A stretch of DNA of 56,251 nt from Nocardioides immobilis. Lineage in GTDB: Bacteria > Actinomycetota > Actinomycetes > Propionibacteriales > Nocardioidaceae. Both the position numbers and the translations under genes were made by a program. Positions 35,586-43,124 of the stretch are shown piece by piece; the first letter of the stretch is position 1; every line of letters starts with the position of its first letter. Under the pieces are notes generated by a model, which saw only the letters and a list, made by a program, of their open reading frames with translations, was not told where the DNA came from and did no database searches. The DNA lies in NCBI RefSeq assembly GCF_003515065.1, contig NZ_QXGH01000045.1, forward strand, positions 1-56,251. The letters are read 5' to 3'.

Positions 35586-36590
35586 TCAGAGGTTCGGGTT
35601 GACGACGACAGTGAGCGCGTCGGTCGCGACCTGGAGCTCGACGAACTCGACGCCCTTGTCCTCGCACGCCGCGATCTCGTCCTCCTCGATCGGACGCGAG
35701 GCGTCGGAGATGTCGGTGTCGCCGGCGCAGAACAGCTCGAACCCGCCACCGGTGCCGGCCTCGCCGACCGTGACCTTGACGTCCGAGTTCTCCTGGTTGA
35801 GGAGCTCCTGAGCGGCGACGCTCATCGGGTAGACCGTCGACGAGCCGTCGACCTTGACGTCACCGGACGCACCGGTAGCACCCGAGCCGCCGAGGCCCTC
35901 GAGCGCCGACTGGGTCTCGCCGTAGAGCTCTTCGCTCAGCGGGATGTACTGAGCGGCCTCGGCGATCGCCGCCAGGTTCTCGATGTAGAAGTCGACGTAC
36001 TCCTGGACGGCCTTGTTGTCGGTGTACGACGCCTTGTTCACGTAGATGAACAGCGGGCGCGACAGCGGGGCGTAGGAACCGTCCTGCGCGGTCTCGGCCG
36101 ACGGGGCGACGCAGCCGTCGCCGTTGTCGATCTCGAGGGCCGCGAGGCGGCTCTTGTTCTGCTCGTAGTAGGTGTAGCCGAAGTAGCCGGTGGCACCTTC
36201 GGTGTTCGCGACGCCCTCGACCAGGACGTTGTCGTCCTCGGAGGCCTCGTAGTCGTCCCGGGTCGCGGGCTCCTCGGCCTCGGGGTCGGCGACGGTCTCG
36301 GCCATGTAGTCATAGGTGCCCGAGTCGGTGCCGGGGCCGAACAGCTTGATCTCCTGGTCCGGGAACGAGTCGTCGAGCTGGTTCCAGTTGGTGATCTCGG
36401 AACCCGGAGCCCACAGGTCGTGGAGCTGCTCGACGGTCAGACAGGTGATCGACGCCTCGGCGGCCTCGCCGTCGGCGTCCGCGTCGGAGCCGCACGCTGC
36501 GAGGCTGCCGGCGAGCGCCAGGGCGGTGAGCGTTGCCATCGCGCCGCGTCGGAAGTTGTTGGGGTTCAAGAGTGTTGCCTCTCGGGACAT
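35586..36590 (-). CDS. pstS: Phosphate-binding lipoprotein PstS, circularly permuted
   Basis: This protein of 334 residues carries a lipobox (SLAAC, Cys33) after a signal peptide. Its segments appear in swapped order. Residues 49-233 (CLTVEQLHDLW, FGPGTDSGTYDYM, SEDDNVLVEGV, APLSRPLFIYVNK, QYIPLSEELYG) normally form the second half of PstS. Residues 243-334 (VKVDGSSTVYP, EAGTGGGFELFCAG, DTDISDASRPI, VATDALTVVVNP) normally come first. A GGSGATGAS-like linker joins them. All phosphate-binding motifs are kept, so it is likely functional. ATG 36590 precedes the signal sequence. Confidence 0.93.
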   Translation of the reverse strand: MSREATLLNPNNFRRGAMATLTALALAGSLAACGSDADADGEAAEASITCLTVEQLHDLWAPGSEITNWNQLDDSFPDQEIKLFGPGTDSGTYDYMAETVADPEAEEPATRDDYEASEDDNVLVEGVANTEGATGYFGYTYYEQNKSRLAALEIDNGDGCVAPSAETAQDGSYAPLSRPLFIYVNKASYTDNKAVQEYVDFYIENLAAIAEAAQYIPLSEELYGETQSALEGLGGSGATGASGDVKVDGSSTVYPMSVAAQELLNQENSDVKVTVGEAGTGGGFELFCAGDTDISDASRPIEEDEIAACEDKGVEFVELQVATDALTVVVNPNL

Positions 36591-36639
36591 GAGGGGGCAC
36601 CCAAGTTCCTGCACCCCCGTGTGTTGTCGGACGTCAGCG

Positions 36640-36694
36640 ACGCTAGGGACGCCGGGTAACGCAAGCTTCGGACGCGTCTGAACGCACGGTGAAC
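36640..36694 (-). promoter_or_regulatory. PHO-box-like direct repeat and promoter of pstS
   Basis: On the minus strand two adjoining 11-base units, GTTCACCGTGC (36694-36684) and GTTCAGACGCG (36683-36673), match the actinobacterial PhoP box pattern. A possible -10, TAGCGT, lies at 36645-36640. The repeat lies just upstream of where -35 would fall and 83 bases before the pstS start, as expected for phosphate-starvation activation. Confidence 0.7.
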
Positions 36695-36738
36695 AGGGGA
36701 GAAAGCATCGTGGGGCGCCCGCGACCCACGTCACACGC

Positions 36739-37623
36739 TCAGACCCCGTGGCGCTCCACCGCGACGACGGCGCCCTTGCGCACGTGCACCACCAGCATCT
36801 CGGCGGTCTCGAGCTCCTCGCCCCGCTGCCCCTTGCGCAGGCCGAGGGCGTCGTACACCACCGGCAGCACGGGTCGGTGTGTGCAGATCACGCCACCCTG
36901 GCCGCCCTCGAGCAGGTCGTCGACGATCTTCTGGATGCCCTTGGCGGTGGCCAGCTCCTCGCTGAGCCGGCGCCGGGTCTCGACCTCCCAGCCGGTCGTC
37001 TCGGAGTACGGCACAACCGTCTGCAGGCACCGGACGCTGGGCGAGGAGATCACCCGCGTCACGTCGTACGCCGCAAGCAGGGGTACGAGACGGTCCGCCT
37101 CCACGGCGCCCGTCTTGAGGAGGGGCCGCAGCCGGTCGTCCTCCCGCCAGGTCTTCCGCGACCGCGCTCGTCCGTGCCGGAGTACGACGATCGCGTGGGT
37201 GCGGCGGCGTACCTTCAGTGCCTCGGCGAGGGTCTGCCGGTCGTAGGCGTAGGTGAGCATCCCCTCGGCCTTGTCGATGCGGACCCAGGCGACCTGGTCG
37301 ATCTCGTGGTTGGGCCGGTAGAGGCTCACGTCGTCGTCGCCGACCACTCGCCCGGTCCAGTAGTCGACCGCCTTCATCCGGCGACCCGTCGGATAGCGCT
37401 GCGGCGTCAGCGGTGGCCCGAGCCGCACGTGCAGGCCGGTCTCCTCGGCGACCTCACGGACCGCTGCCGCGGTCGGGTGCTCCCAGCGCTCGAGCTTGCC
37501 CTTCGGGAACGACCAGTCGTCGTACTTGGGGCGGTGCACGAGCAGCACCTCCCGGCCCGGCCGGAACGTCACCACCCCGGCCGCGCGGATGTCCGGGGGC
37601 GACGCGAGCAAGCTCCTGGTCAC
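36739..37623 (-). CDS. mutT1: MutT1-like NUDIX hydrolase with histidine phosphatase domain
   Basis: This 294-residue, two-domain protein resembles mycobacterial MutT1, which removes oxidised and Ap4A-type nucleotides. The NUDIX box is complete: GKLERWEH at about residue 42, then REVAEETGL. The second half has the RHG motif in VLRHGRARSR, and VICTHRPVLP later. MutT1 genes are often near phosphate or ppk genes in actinobacteria, as here. The GTG at 37623 has no clear ribosome site and may be leaderless. Confidence 0.92.
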   Translation of the reverse strand: MTRSLLASPPDIRAAGVVTFRPGREVLLVHRPKYDDWSFPKGKLERWEHPTAAAVREVAEETGLHVRLGPPLTPQRYPTGRRMKAVDYWTGRVVGDDDVSLYRPNHEIDQVAWVRIDKAEGMLTYAYDRQTLAEALKVRRRTHAIVVLRHGRARSRKTWREDDRLRPLLKTGAVEADRLVPLLAAYDVTRVISSPSVRCLQTVVPYSETTGWEVETRRRLSEELATAKGIQKIVDDLLEGGQGGVICTHRPVLPVVYDALGLRKGQRGEELETAEMLVVHVRKGAVVAVERHGV

Positions 37624-37670
37624 GGCGTTAGTGTCACACCTGACCGGCCCCGAGAGGAGACACCGCTTCC

Positions 37671-38735
37671 ATGTTGAAACCGCGCCGCCGCCTGATCGCT
37701 GTCGGCGTGGTGCTCCTGCTGGTCGCGGCCGGTGCCCTTGCCTGGGTGCTCACCTCGCGCGGCGACGACGAGGAGCCCGGGCGGTTGGCGACGGCGTTGG
37801 GGCTGGCACCCGAGGCGAGCGCCCGGATCGGGTGGACGGACTGGTCAGGTGTCCGCGACGAGCTCGACGCCGATCTCTCGGCAAGCTCGCAGGCCGCGGA
37901 CGTCCAGGCGTTCCTCGACGAGGGATTCTCGGCGGACCTCACCTCGACCTCCGCCCTGGTCGCGTCGGCGCAGGTCCTCCAGGAGCAGTACGGCTTCTCC
38001 CCCGCCACCGTCGACTGGGAGCTCTTCGCGCAGAGCACGGAGGGCGCCGTTCTCATCCTCGGCCTGCCGGAGTCGCTGGACCTCGACCAGCTCGAGGACA
38101 CGATCGAGGAGGTCGGCTACCAGCGGCCCAGCGACGACGACGGCGTCTGGCTCGGCGGCCACGACCTGCTGGGGCAGCTCGGCACGGTGACCCAGGAGCT
38201 CGCCTTCATCACACTCGACCGGGATCGCCGGGTGCTGGTGGCCAGCGACCAGAGCAAGTCCGTCGAGTCCTGGCGCGACGACCAACGGGGCGTCGACCTC
38301 GACGACAGCGTCGCCGGCGTCACGAACGAGATGGAGGGTGCCCTGTCGACGGCGGTCTACGACGGCGACTACGTGTGCACCGCGCTGGCCATGACCGAGG
38401 CCGCCGACTCCGACCGGGTCCGCGCTGCCGAGCTGATCGACGCCGCCGGCGCGATCAGCCCGCTCCACGCGTACGCCATCGCGACCGTGCCGGGTGGCGA
38501 CGTCCGCGTCGCCATGGCGTTCGAGTCCGAGGATCAGGCGCGGACCAACGCCGACACCCGTGCGGTTCTCGCGTCCGGTCCGGCCCCCGGCCAGGGCGGC
38601 TCGTTCCCCGACCGGTTCGACCTCGGCGAGGTGACCGCGGAGGGGAAGGTCGTGACGATGGAGCTCGAGCCGGTCCCCGGTAACTACGTCATGTCCGACA
38701 TGGCGACCGGGCCGGTCCTCTTCGCGACCTGCTGA
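37671..38735 (+). CDS. Exported or membrane-anchored hypothetical protein
   Basis: I do not recognise this protein. It has 354 residues, with one N-terminal hydrophobic helix (LIAVGVVLLLVAAGALAWVL, residues 9-28) serving as signal or anchor. An acidic extracytoplasmic domain follows. There are two cysteines, one near the middle (YVCTAL) and one at the very C-terminus (FATC). The ATG follows GAGAGGAG 11 bases upstream. It is divergent from mutT1. Confidence 0.75.
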   Translation: MLKPRRRLIAVGVVLLLVAAGALAWVLTSRGDDEEPGRLATALGLAPEASARIGWTDWSGVRDELDADLSASSQAADVQAFLDEGFSADLTSTSALVASAQVLQEQYGFSPATVDWELFAQSTEGAVLILGLPESLDLDQLEDTIEEVGYQRPSDDDGVWLGGHDLLGQLGTVTQELAFITLDRDRRVLVASDQSKSVESWRDDQRGVDLDDSVAGVTNEMEGALSTAVYDGDYVCTALAMTEAADSDRVRAAELIDAAGAISPLHAYAIATVPGGDVRVAMAFESEDQARTNADTRAVLASGPAPGQGGSFPDRFDLGEVTAEGKVVTMELEPVPGNYVMSDMATGPVLFATC

Positions 38736-38743
38736 TCGGCCGC

Positions 38744-38905
38744 TCAGGCCACGTCGTCGTCGGGGACGACGCCGAGGATCCGGTCGATCTCCTCGGCCGG
38801 AAGCGGGCCGTCCGAGGCGGTGGCGGCGATGATCAGGTTGGTGGTCAGCTCGACCTCCCTGAGCAGGTCGGAGTCCTCGAGCGCCACGTCGAACGGGTCC
38901 GCCAC
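38744..38905 (-). CDS. Small conserved-looking hypothetical protein (53 residues)
   Basis: This short acidic protein reads VADPFDVALEDSDLL near its start, then IIAATASDGPLPAEEIDRIL. It has no known domain. The GTG at 38905 has GGAAG five bases upstream and fits a compact protein; a longer reading to 38968 adds a basic stretch. It lies close to the cold-shock gene on the same strand but is separated by its terminator. Confidence 0.5.
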   Translation of the reverse strand: MADPFDVALEDSDLLREVELTTNLIIAATASDGPLPAEEIDRILGVVPDDDVA

Positions 38906-39036
38906 GACTACTTCCGCCTCCCGAGTGTGGACGACTGGTCGTCCCCCACTCCTTCGTGTCCGGGGCACACCGGTGCCATCCGGTTCATACTGCCCAACTC
39001 AACACGCTCGAAACCTGAAGTTCCAGAAAAATTTGA

Positions 39037-39067
39037 CGAGGCCCTGCCGATTGCCGGCAGGGCCTCG
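39037..39067 (-). terminator. Rho-independent terminator after the cold-shock gene
   Basis: Perfect 13-base arms 39037-39049 and 39055-39067 with a 5-base loop are followed on the minus strand by TCAAATTTTTC. This is the best intrinsic terminator in the window. A second 9-base hairpin (39094-39115) without a T-tract lies between it and the cold-shock stop codon. Confidence 0.88.
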
Positions 39068-39129
39068 CCCGAAGACTGATGTCTCCCGAGATGCCCGGGG
39101 CCCACAGGCCCCGGGACAGTTGTTGCGAA

Positions 39130-39333
39130 TCAGAGAGCGCGAACGTTCTCCGCCTGGGGACCCTTCGGGCCCTGGGTGACGTCGAACTCGACCTTCTGGT
39201 TGTCCTCGAGGGACTTGTAGCCGGAGGTCTGGATCGCCGAGTAGTGAACGAAGACGTCGTCGCCGCCGCCCTCCTGCTCGATGAAACCGAAGCCCTTCTC
39301 TGCGCTGAACCACTTCACGGTGCCCTGAGCCAT
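39130..39333 (-). CDS. Cold-shock protein (CspA family)
   Basis: This 67-residue single cold-shock domain binds RNA/ssDNA and acts as an RNA chaperone. The RNP motifs are present: GFGFI and VFVHYSAI. The start MAQGTVKWF is standard, with AGGAG 11 bases before the ATG. The 23 residues encoded upstream in frame are not part of the family. Transcription ends at the strong hairpin 39037-39067. Confidence 0.95.
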   Translation of the reverse strand: MAQGTVKWFSAEKGFGFIEQEGGGDDVFVHYSAIQTSGYKSLEDNQKVEFDVTQGPKGPQAENVRAL

Positions 39334-39635
39334 TGTGCTCGTTACTCCTATTGTCGGGGCGAGAGCCGCCACTTCGGCGACCCGCAGCAGATGCGATGAC
39401 ACGTCGCTCCGACCCGTGATTGGTGCACCACAAACCAGATATGCCGTCGGCCACAGACTCCGCAGGCGTCAAACCTTTGAGGAACTTGCATCCGCTGCAC
39501 GAGTGACACTATCAAGCCTGTCCCGCGCTGGAACCCCTGAGGATGCAGGCATCTCGAGGAACAGCGTGAAGGTTGCGCTACACCGGCATGACGCGGCGGG
39601 AAACCGCGCGCCGGCCCACGCCTAGACTCCGTTGG
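39334..39635. other. Divergent spacer between the cold-shock and DUF305 genes
   Basis: This 302-base stretch has no gene I can support. It must hold the cold-shock promoter and probably a long 5' leader, as is usual for csp genes, and the start region of the DUF305 gene. No clear promoter hexamers or operator were recognised. Confidence 0.4.
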
Positions 39636-40262
39636 ATGTCCGCACGCACCACCCTTGCCCCAGTCGCGACCGCCGTACTCCTCCTGGTCGCGCTCACCGG
39701 CTGCTCCGACGACAGCGAGCCGGATCCGAAGCCGGCCGTCCACACGGCCGCCAACGGCGACGTCTACAACGACGCCGACGCGTCGTTCGCCTCGGATCTG
39801 GTCCAGCACCACGCCCTGTCGCTGACCCTGGTCGACCTGACCCGGGGAAGGAACGTGTCGCCCGGGCTCACCGCGATCGCCGACGAGATCCTGGCGGCCC
39901 AGGGGCCGGAGATCCAGTCCCTGACCACGTGGCTGACCGACTGGGACCAGCCGGCTCCCGAGACCATCCGGGACCACGCGAACGCGCACGCCGATGAACG
40001 GGGCGAGGTCGTGGAGGTCCCCGGCGACGACCTCCCCGGGATGCCGGACCACGCCGAGCTCGAGGCGCTCGAGGAGCTGGACGGGCCGGAGTTCGAGCAG
40101 CGCTGGCTCGAGCTCATGGTCGCCCACCACGAGGGCGCGATCGAGATCGCCGAGGAGGAGAGCGACGCGGGCCGCTTCTCCCCCGCCCTCGACCTCGCCC
40201 GGGCGGTCGTGACCACCCAGCAGGACCAGGTCGAGCAGATGAAGTCGCTGCTCGGTGACTGA
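39636..40262 (+). CDS. DUF305 lipoprotein
   Basis: This exported protein of 208 residues has a signal peptide ending in a lipobox (VALTGC). The two DUF305 histidine motifs are SFASDLVQHHALSL and RWLELMVAHHEGAIEIA, forming a four-helix bundle of ferritin-like type often linked to copper or metal handling. ATG 39636 is chosen because it begins the signal peptide directly. The gene stands alone and is followed by tRNA-Lys. Confidence 0.9.
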   Translation: MSARTTLAPVATAVLLLVALTGCSDDSEPDPKPAVHTAANGDVYNDADASFASDLVQHHALSLTLVDLTRGRNVSPGLTAIADEILAAQGPEIQSLTTWLTDWDQPAPETIRDHANAHADERGEVVEVPGDDLPGMPDHAELEALEELDGPEFEQRWLELMVAHHEGAIEIAEEESDAGRFSPALDLARAVVTTQQDQVEQMKSLLGD

Positions 40263-40312
40263 CCCGGCCTGCGATACTTCACTCCGGTCACGGGGTGCGC
40301 CCGCGCGACCAC

Positions 40313-40385
40313 GGGCCGCTAGCTCAATTGGCAGAGCTGAGGACTTTTAATCCTTAGGTTGTGGGTTCGAGTCCCACGCGGCCTA
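40313..40385 (+). tRNA. tRNA-Lys (anticodon TTT)
   Basis: The acceptor stem gggccgc (40313-40319) pairs with gcggcct (40378-40384). The D arm begins tagctcaattgg, the anticodon loop is cttttaa (TTT), and the T arm is gtgggttcgagtcccac. CCA is not encoded. Confidence 0.97.
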
Positions 40386-40407
40386 CCGACCGACCTACGC
40401 TTCCGAG

Positions 40408-41181
40408 ATGCGTAGGTTCCTGGCGATCGCCGCGGCCCTCCTGACTGCGATGACGGTCACCGGCCCGGCCGTCGCCGTGCCAGGTCCGCTGTTCGACCCG
40501 AGCTCCGACGTCGACTACCAGCTCGGCGGCACGCGGGACCGCCTGCCGGACCGGGTCGGGATCGTCGTACGCGACCGGAAGGCCGAGCCGCTCGGCGGCC
40601 GGTACAACGTCTGCTACGTCAACGGCTTCCAGACGCAGCCCGACGACCGGAGGTTCTGGCGGCGCCACCACTGGCGGCTCGTGCTCAAGGACGACGGCCG
40701 AGCCGTGGTGGACGAGGTGTGGGGCGAGTGGCTCCTCGACACCCGCACCCGCGCCAAGCGCCGGGCGCTCGCCCGCATCGTCGGGCGGTGGACGGAGCGG
40801 TGCGCGGCGGACGGGTTCGACGCCGTCGAGTTCGACAACCTCGACTCGTTCACCCGCAGCCACCGGCTGATCAAGCGCCGTCAGGCGCTCGCCTACGCCC
40901 GGCTGCTCGTCCGCCGCGGTCACGCCGCGGGGCTGCCCGTCGGGCAGAAGAACCTCGCGGAGTGGGACGGGACGACGATCGGGTTCGACTTCGCCGTCGC
41001 GGAGGAGTGCGGCCAGTGGCGCGAGTGCCGGCGCTACGCGGCGTCGTACGGCGACCAGGTGCTGGCCATCGAGTACCGCCGGCGCGCGTTCCGCCGCACC
41101 TGCGCGGCGTACGGCGACCGGTGGCCGGTCGTGCGTCGCGATCTCGCCCTCACGCCGGGCGGCGTGCACCGCTACTGCTGA
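40408..41181 (+). CDS. Secreted GH114-like glycoside hydrolase
   Basis: This protein of 257 residues with a cleavable signal peptide (residues 1-23, AVAVPG) resembles family GH114 (endo-alpha-1,4-polygalactosaminidase). Motifs seen are VCYVNGF at the first strand, then GFDAVEFDNLDSF and GLPVGQKN, and FAVAEECGQW near the end. It would degrade aminosugar polymers outside the cell. It follows tRNA-Lys by 22 bases and converges with zur, overlapping its 3' end by ten bases. Confidence 0.85.
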   Translation: MRRFLAIAAALLTAMTVTGPAVAVPGPLFDPSSDVDYQLGGTRDRLPDRVGIVVRDRKAEPLGGRYNVCYVNGFQTQPDDRRFWRRHHWRLVLKDDGRAVVDEVWGEWLLDTRTRAKRRALARIVGRWTERCAADGFDAVEFDNLDSFTRSHRLIKRRQALAYARLLVRRGHAAGLPVGQKNLAEWDGTTIGFDFAVAEECGQWRECRRYAASYGDQVLAIEYRRRAFRRTCAAYGDRWPVVRRDLALTPGGVHRYC

Positions 41182-41570
41182 CGGCAGTCCGCGCAGATGC
41201 CGAACAGCTCGAGGCTGTGGCTGACCTCGGCGAAGTCGTGGTCGCGGGCGACCGCCTCGGCCCAGGACTCGACCGCCGGGCCGGTCACCTCGACCGTCCG
41301 GCCACACGACCGGCAGACCAGGTGATGATGGTGGTGGGTGCTGCAACGGCGGTAGGCCGACTCCCCGCCGCTCCCCTGGAGCACGTCGACCTCGCCTGCG
41401 TCGGCCATCGCCTGCAGCGTGCGGTAGACGGTGGCCAGGCCGACCTTCTCGCCCGCCTGCCGCAGTGAGTCGTGGATGTCCTGGGCGCTCTGGAAGTCGG
41501 ACGCGCCCGCCAGCGCCTCGGTGATCGCGCGCCGCTGACGCGTCGGTCGCAGCGTCGAGGACTCGGACAT
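41172..41570 (-). CDS. zur: Fur-family zinc regulator (Zur-like)
   Basis: This metal-dependent repressor of 132 residues has an N-terminal winged helix (RPTRQRRAITEAL, KVGLATVYRTLQAM) and the metal-binding C-terminal part. That part has the run HHHHHLVCRSCGRTVEV and a final FGICADC, giving two CxxC structural zinc sites. The pattern fits actinobacterial Zur better than Fur. ATG 41570 follows the operator-like palindrome at 41582-41602, which suggests autoregulation. Confidence 0.85.
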   Translation of the reverse strand: MSESSTLRPTRQRRAITEALAGASDFQSAQDIHDSLRQAGEKVGLATVYRTLQAMADAGEVDVLQGSGGESAYRRCSTHHHHHLVCRSCGRTVEVTGPAVESWAEAVARDHDFAEVSHSLELFGICADCRQQ

Positions 41571-41581
41571 CTCCCACCTCC

Positions 41582-41602
41582 GATTGAGAGTCAGTCTCAA
41601 TC
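41582..41602. promoter_or_regulatory. Fur/Zur-type palindrome upstream of zur
   Basis: GATTGAGA (41582-41589) and its reverse complement TCTCAATC (41595-41602) flank a 5-base spacer. It lies 12 bases before the zur start and 81 bases before the divergent membrane-protein gene, so it may control both. Confidence 0.6.
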
Positions 41603-41682
41603 TACCGCCGGACCGGCGCGAACCGGTCACGCGGCCGCCCGAACAGGCGTACATTCACGCCGGGAGGAAGGGAGGCCTCGTC

Positions 41683-42537
41683 ATGGGGGAGCTTGACGAG
41701 ATGGATTTCGGCGCGGACACCGACGCCATCCGGAAGTGGCTGGAGAAGCGCGCGACGTACGCCGACGAGGTCGGCGACCCCGTCCGGGGTGGCAAGCACC
41801 GGGTCGACCCGCCAGGGACGGTCGATCCACGGCGCCTGAGCGTGCCCAACACGCGCGATGCCGGGCAGGACGTGCTCGACGCGCTCGTGGCGCCCGAGCC
41901 GCCGGTCGCCGCGAAGTGGCCGACCCCCTACCAGCCCGCCGTCAAGGAGCCGGTCGACCCGGCTGCGGACGGGGCGACCGCGCCGGCCGACAAGGGGTTC
42001 CCCACGCCCCCGCCGCGGACCGGGACGACGCCGGGCACGCGCTCGCCGTACGCCTCGACGCCGGAGCGCGAGGGCGAGCTGACCGCGTCCGGCTCGACGA
42101 ACGCCGTCTTCAAGCCGCGGTCCGGCTACCTGTACGCGATCACGGCAGTGCTGATCGTCGTCGCCCTGCTGACGGTCGCGGCCGGCTACCGGCTCTCCCA
42201 GGAGCGCACGACGGTCAATTACGGCCTGGTCGCGCTCCTGGCGCTGCTGACCCTCGTGGTGTTCGGCGTCCGCGCCAGCACCAGCGTGACGGAACTCGCC
42301 GTGATCCGCGGCCAGCTGGAGATGATCCGCAACGGCAGGTTCGAGGTCATCGACCTGGCCAGCCCCTACACGCCGGTGCTGGTCGAGGGCCGGCCGGGAC
42401 AACGCAGCTGGCGGGTGCTGATCGAACGGCACGACCAGCCGCTCCTCGTGCTCGATCGCAGCATCGTCGACCCCGAGGAGTTCACCGCCGTGCTGCACCG
42501 GCTCCGCCCGGACCTGCGGCCGCAACCGGCACCGTGA
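41683..42537 (+). CDS. Membrane protein with C-terminal domain shared with the coiled-coil protein
   Basis: This 284-residue protein of unknown function has an acidic/proline-rich, probably disordered N-terminus (1-140). Two membrane helices follow (about 152-170 and 184-204). Its C-terminal domain ends VEGRPGQRSWRVLIER, then VDPEEFTAVLHRLRPDL. This matches the C-terminal domain of proteins at 21050 and 25036. ATG 41683 has GGAGG seven bases upstream. It is divergent from zur and overlaps the convergent acetyltransferase by 56 bases. Confidence 0.82.
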   Translation: MGELDEMDFGADTDAIRKWLEKRATYADEVGDPVRGGKHRVDPPGTVDPRRLSVPNTRDAGQDVLDALVAPEPPVAAKWPTPYQPAVKEPVDPAADGATAPADKGFPTPPPRTGTTPGTRSPYASTPEREGELTASGSTNAVFKPRSGYLYAITAVLIVVALLTVAAGYRLSQERTTVNYGLVALLALLTLVVFGVRASTSVTELAVIRGQLEMIRNGRFEVIDLASPYTPVLVEGRPGQRSWRVLIERHDQPLLVLDRSIVDPEEFTAVLHRLRPDLRPQPAP

Positions 42538-43051
42538 TCCAGTAGCGCCGCTTGTCCTTGCGGACGTCCTCGAAGACGCCGCCGCCCGCCTCGATCGTGC
42601 GCGCCGACGCCGCGTTGTCGGTGTCGCACGTGACAAGCACGCGTTCGATGCCGAGCTCGCCCGCTCGTCGTACGCCGAGAGCCAGCGCGCGCGTCGCGTG
42701 GCCCTGCCGGCGGCGCGCGGGCCGCACGGAGTAGCCGATGTGGCCACCCTCCTCGAGCAGCCAGTCGTTGAGGTCGTGCCGGAGGTTGAGGAAGCCGATG
42801 ACCTCGTCGCCCGGACCACCGTCACCCGCCGTGATCCAGAAGTACGTCGACGCGACCCGGCCGATCTCCGGGTCGCCCGCGACCCGCTCGGCCAGCACGT
42901 CGACGAGCTCCCGGCACGAGGCCTCGGTCGGCTCGATCGGGTGGTCGAGGTTCCAGGAGCCGGACCCGTGCATAACGCCGTCGCCGAAGTCCGTCACGGT
43001 CGCGGCCCAGCTGGGGAACCACCGGAGGTCGGGCAGCACGAGCGCGGCCAT
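42482..43051 (-). CDS. GNAT-family acetyltransferase
   Basis: This protein of 189 residues has a GNAT fold with acetyl-CoA loop VRPARRRQGHATRAL and the C-terminal NAASARTIEAGGGVFE, both typical of RimJ-like enzymes. Substrate unknown. The last 14 residues are Ala/Gly/Pro-rich and lie over the 3' end of the convergent gene, so they may be a later extension. It is divergent from the thioesterase gene. Confidence 0.85.
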   Translation of the reverse strand: MAALVLPDLRWFPSWAATVTDFGDGVMHGSGSWNLDHPIEPTEASCRELVDVLAERVAGDPEIGRVASTYFWITAGDGGPGDEVIGFLNLRHDLNDWLLEEGGHIGYSVRPARRRQGHATRALALGVRRAGELGIERVLVTCDTDNAASARTIEAGGGVFEDVRKDKRRYWITVPVAAAGPGGAGAARR

Positions 43052-43100
43052 GGTCCTATTCGACCAACGAGTGACGCTCGTCGCATCACGTTTTCTACGC

Positions 43101-43118
43101 GAGAACTTGTTCTACTGT
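43101..43118 (+). promoter_or_regulatory. TetR/KstR-like operator and -10 before the thioesterase gene
   Basis: AGAAC-tt-GTTCT (43102-43113) is a perfect palindrome. It resembles the AACnnGTT core of KstR-type repressors of lipid and steroid genes. TACTGT (43113-43118) looks like a -10 element; the ATG starts seven bases later, so the transcript would have a very short leader. Confidence 0.45.
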
Positions 43119-43124
43119 GATCGC

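Noticed and set aside
35586..36590. Two separate or truncated pstS genes
   Set aside because: There is one continuous frame with one signal peptide and an in-frame linker, and each half is complete and present only once.
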